Below, in pieces: positions 8,002 to 9,288 of a stretch of DNA of 9,288 nt. Both the position numbers and the translations under genes were made by a program. Positions within the stretch are counted from its first letter, which is position 1; every line of letters begins with the position of its first letter. Below the pieces are notes generated by a model. That model was not told the DNA's origin, searched no databases, and saw only the letters and a program-made list of their open reading frames with translations. The stretch is from Bacteroidaceae bacterium (GTDB lineage Bacteria > Bacteroidota > Bacteroidia > Bacteroidales > Bacteroidaceae), in NCBI GenBank assembly GCA_021443285.1, contig JABUUG010000020.1, positions 21,078 through 30,365 on the forward strand, given 5' to 3'.

Positions 8002-8043
8002 GGTGGATTCCACAAACTAACATTGTAATTCATAGAACCCACC
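8002..8043 (-). repeat. 18-bp quasi-palindrome in the galK-galM gap
   Basis: Arms 8002-8019 and 8026-8043 surround a 6-nt loop. Thirteen of 18 positions pair as Watson-Crick in DNA. On the minus-strand transcript the other five become G-U pairs, giving an uninterrupted 18-bp stem. The outer part is GGUGGGUUC against GAAUCCACC. The following RNA (UUUAUACAUUUUAC) is U-rich but not a clean U tract, so it may be a weak terminator, a processing or stability element, or a protein-binding site. It starts 11 nt after the galK stop codon. Confidence 0.6.
8027..8043 (-). repeat. Downstream copy of the inverted 17-mer flanking galK
   Basis: Read on the minus strand this is GGTGGGTTCTATGAATT. It matches the plus-strand sequence at 9231-9247 at 16 of 17 positions. 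It overlaps the arm of the quasi-palindrome at 8026-8043, so this one sequence has two possible pairing partners on the transcript. Confidence 0.75.
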
Positions 8044-8053
8044 ATAAATGGCA

Positions 8054-9208
8054 TTATTCAATTTTTCTTGCACCGTCTCCGATTTTAGCTTCGAAAACGA
8101 GCAGTTCGCGCTGGAAGGTTTTCTTGTATTCTGCTTTTGCATTCTCTGCGAAGGCCTTCACATACTCGTTTTTCACGAGGTTGATTGTGCATCCTCCGAA
8201 TCCGCCTCCCATGATACGGCAACCTGTAACATTGTTTTTGCGTGCAATATCTACGAGGAAGTCTATTTCTTCGCAGGAGACTTCGTAGTCTTTGCTCAGC
8301 CCCTCGTGTGTTTCGTACATTTTCTTGCCGACTGTCTCAAAGTCACCTGCCTTCAGGGCGTCGCATACTGCGATGACTCTTTCCTTCTCTCCGAGAACGT
8401 AAACGGCACGCTTGTAGTCAATTGGATTAATTTCATCTTTCTTTGCTGCGAGCATGTTGAAGTCTGCATCTCGTAGAGTTTCGACACCAAGTATTTTGGA
8501 TACTGTCTCACAACTGTTTCTTCTTTCGTTGTATGCGTTTCCTTCTTCTGATGCGAAGGAGTGCTTTACGCCGGAGTTGCACATGAGAAGTGTGTAGTCG
8601 TTTGTCTCGAATGGGATGTATTCGAATTCGCGTGAACGGCAGTCAAGTTTCATGACTTTTCCTTTTTGTCCGAATACGCTGGCGAACTGGTCCATAATGC
8701 CGCAGTTCATGCCGAGGTAGTCATGTTCTGTAGTCTGTCCGATAAGTGCCAAATCCCAACTTGTTATGCCTTTTCCTTCTCCGAAGAGGTCGTTGAGGGC
8801 AAATCCGAAACAACTTTCCAGTGCTGCTGATGATGACATTCCTGCTCCTGGGGGGACATCTCCCGAGAAAGCGGCGTTGAAGCCCTTGATGTCGAGTCCT
8901 TTCTTCTGTAGTTCTCTCATTACTCCGAAGATATATCTTGCCCATGACGCTTTCGGTCCTTCCTTGCTGTCGATGGAGAACTCAACTCTGTCCTTGAAAT
9001 CTATGGAGTAAAGTTGTACTGTATTTGTGCCGTTGGGCCGTATCTCACACATGATTCCGTATGCGACTGCTCCGGGTAGTACGAATCCGTTATTGTAGTC
9101 GGTATGCTCTCCGATGATGTTTATTCTGCCTGGTGCTGCGTAGATATTTCCCAATCTGCCGTCAAAATGTTTGACGAATCTTGAACGAACATGTTCTATT
9201 GTTACCAT
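8054..9208 (-). CDS. galK: Galactokinase
   Basis: This cytoplasmic GHMP-family kinase phosphorylates alpha-D-galactose to galactose 1-phosphate, the first committed step of the Leloir pathway. The 384-residue length is normal. Motif 1 is APGRINIIGEHTDYNNG (25-41), containing R28, E34, H35 and D37. Motif 2, the phosphate loop, is PPGAGMSSSAALE (119-131). The catalytic aspartate is D173 in CGIMDQ, and motif 3 is GGGFGGC (334-340). The start ATG at 9206-9208 gives the normal spacing to motif 1 and has no Shine-Dalgarno. It is the most upstream gene seen. Its partners galT and galE are not in the window. Codons differ from the transketolase fragment: GGA and AGA dominate the first third of galK, while that fragment has no GGA glycine codon. 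Inverted 17-bp repeats lie just outside both ends of the gene. Identity is very secure. Confidence 0.97.
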   Translation of the reverse strand: MVTIEHVRSRFVKHFDGRLGNIYAAPGRINIIGEHTDYNNGFVLPGAVAYGIMCEIRPNGTNTVQLYSIDFKDRVEFSIDSKEGPKASWARYIFGVMRELQKKGLDIKGFNAAFSGDVPPGAGMSSSAALESCFGFALNDLFGEGKGITSWDLALIGQTTEHDYLGMNCGIMDQFASVFGQKGKVMKLDCRSREFEYIPFETNDYTLLMCNSGVKHSFASEEGNAYNERRNSCETVSKILGVETLRDADFNMLAAKKDEINPIDYKRAVYVLGEKERVIAVCDALKAGDFETVGKKMYETHEGLSKDYEVSCEEIDFLVDIARKNNVTGCRIMGGGFGGCTINLVKNEYVKAFAENAKAEYKKTFQRELLVFEAKIGDGARKIE

Positions 9209-9288
9209 GGTATTTTGATTAAGGTGTTTAGGTGGGTTCTATAAATTGGAAGTTTTTCTTTAGTGTAGTGAAGTGAAGTTAAAGAGGA
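9209..9288 (-). promoter_or_regulatory. galK upstream leader, cut by window edge
   Basis: These 80 bp precede galK. They are A/T-rich and carry the plus-strand 17-mer at 9231-9247. I see no convincing Bacteroidetes promoter (TTTG about 20 bp ahead of TAnnTTTG) and no supportable coding sequence. Whether the operon starts here or further right cannot be decided. Confidence 0.35.
9231..9247 (+). repeat. Upstream copy of the inverted 17-mer flanking galK
   Basis: Read on the plus strand this is GGTGGGTTCTATAAATT, beginning 22 nt outside the galK start codon. Similarity to the downstream copy extends outward through TTTA with one inserted base (TTTAGGTGGG against TTTATGGTGGG). No complementary arm lies beyond it within the window, so unlike the downstream copy it does not form a local hairpin that can be seen here. 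Confidence 0.75.

Noticed and set aside
7985..8016. Bacteroidetes-type promoter before galM using TACATTTT as the -7 box
   Set aside because: The nearest upstream TTTG is only about 15 bp away, shorter than the usual spacing of about 19-21 bp, and it lies inside the quasi-palindrome.
8048..8476. 142-codon plus-strand open frame opposite the 3' end of galK
   Set aside because: It is antisense to the conserved galK C-terminus containing motif 3, and its Phe/Cys-rich composition is typical of a shadow frame.
9187..9196. Perfect palindrome GAACATGTTC near the galK start
   Set aside because: It lies inside codons for E-H-V-R of galK and is short; no second copy was noticed in the intergenic gaps, so chance is the simplest explanation.
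8027..9247. galK as a transposon cargo with terminal inverted repeats
   Set aside because: No transposase and no target-site duplication are visible beside the repeats, so I report the inverted pair but do not call a mobile element.
9262..9280. Short tandem-like GTAGTGAAGTGAAGTT stretch upstream of galK
   Set aside because: It has only about two imperfect units, too little to call a repeat element.

Overview
The window looks like a Bacteroidales chromosome, probably Prevotella/Segatella- or Bacteroides-like. The evidence is that none of the start codons has a convincing Shine-Dalgarno sequence (the leaders are A-rich instead), base composition is intermediate, one enzyme carries a Bacteroidetes-style secreted lipoprotein signal, and the gene content matches the L-arabinose loci known from Bacteroides. 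The assignment rests on protein and leader features read by eye, not on a database search.

All seven genes lie on the minus strand, so transcription runs from the right edge to the left: galK (galactokinase), a lipoprotein aldose 1-epimerase (galM type), a vSGLT-like sodium/sugar symporter, araD (L-ribulose-5-phosphate 4-epimerase), araA (L-arabinose isomerase), an FGGY pentulose kinase that should act as L-ribulokinase, and the first 196 codons of a transketolase cut by the left edge. Gaps between genes are 37 to 124 bp. No plus-strand gene, tRNA, rRNA, CRISPR array or insertion sequence was seen. No gap reaches 300 bp.

Together the genes form a nearly complete route. A periplasmic mutarotase equilibrates sugar anomers and the symporter imports the sugar. 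AraA converts L-arabinose to L-ribulose, the kinase makes L-ribulose 5-phosphate, and AraD makes D-xylulose 5-phosphate, which transketolase feeds into the pentose phosphate pathway. The upstream half (galK, galM, a galactose-type symporter) is the kind of set used for D-galactose. L-arabinose has the galacto configuration without C6, so the locus may serve both sugars released from arabinogalactan or pectin side chains. No regulator, galT or galE is present in the window.

The least ordinary signals are between the genes. A 17-bp sequence flanks galK in inverted orientation; on the transcript its two copies could pair without interruption. The downstream copy is also one arm of an 18-bp quasi-palindrome whose mismatches all become G-U pairs in RNA. 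A terminator-like hairpin separates the transport half from the ara catabolic half. The 8-mer AATGTATA recurs in four of the six intergenic gaps. galK also has codon usage visibly unlike the transketolase fragment. No wholly new system is evident; the coding content is a recognisable sugar-catabolic operon.
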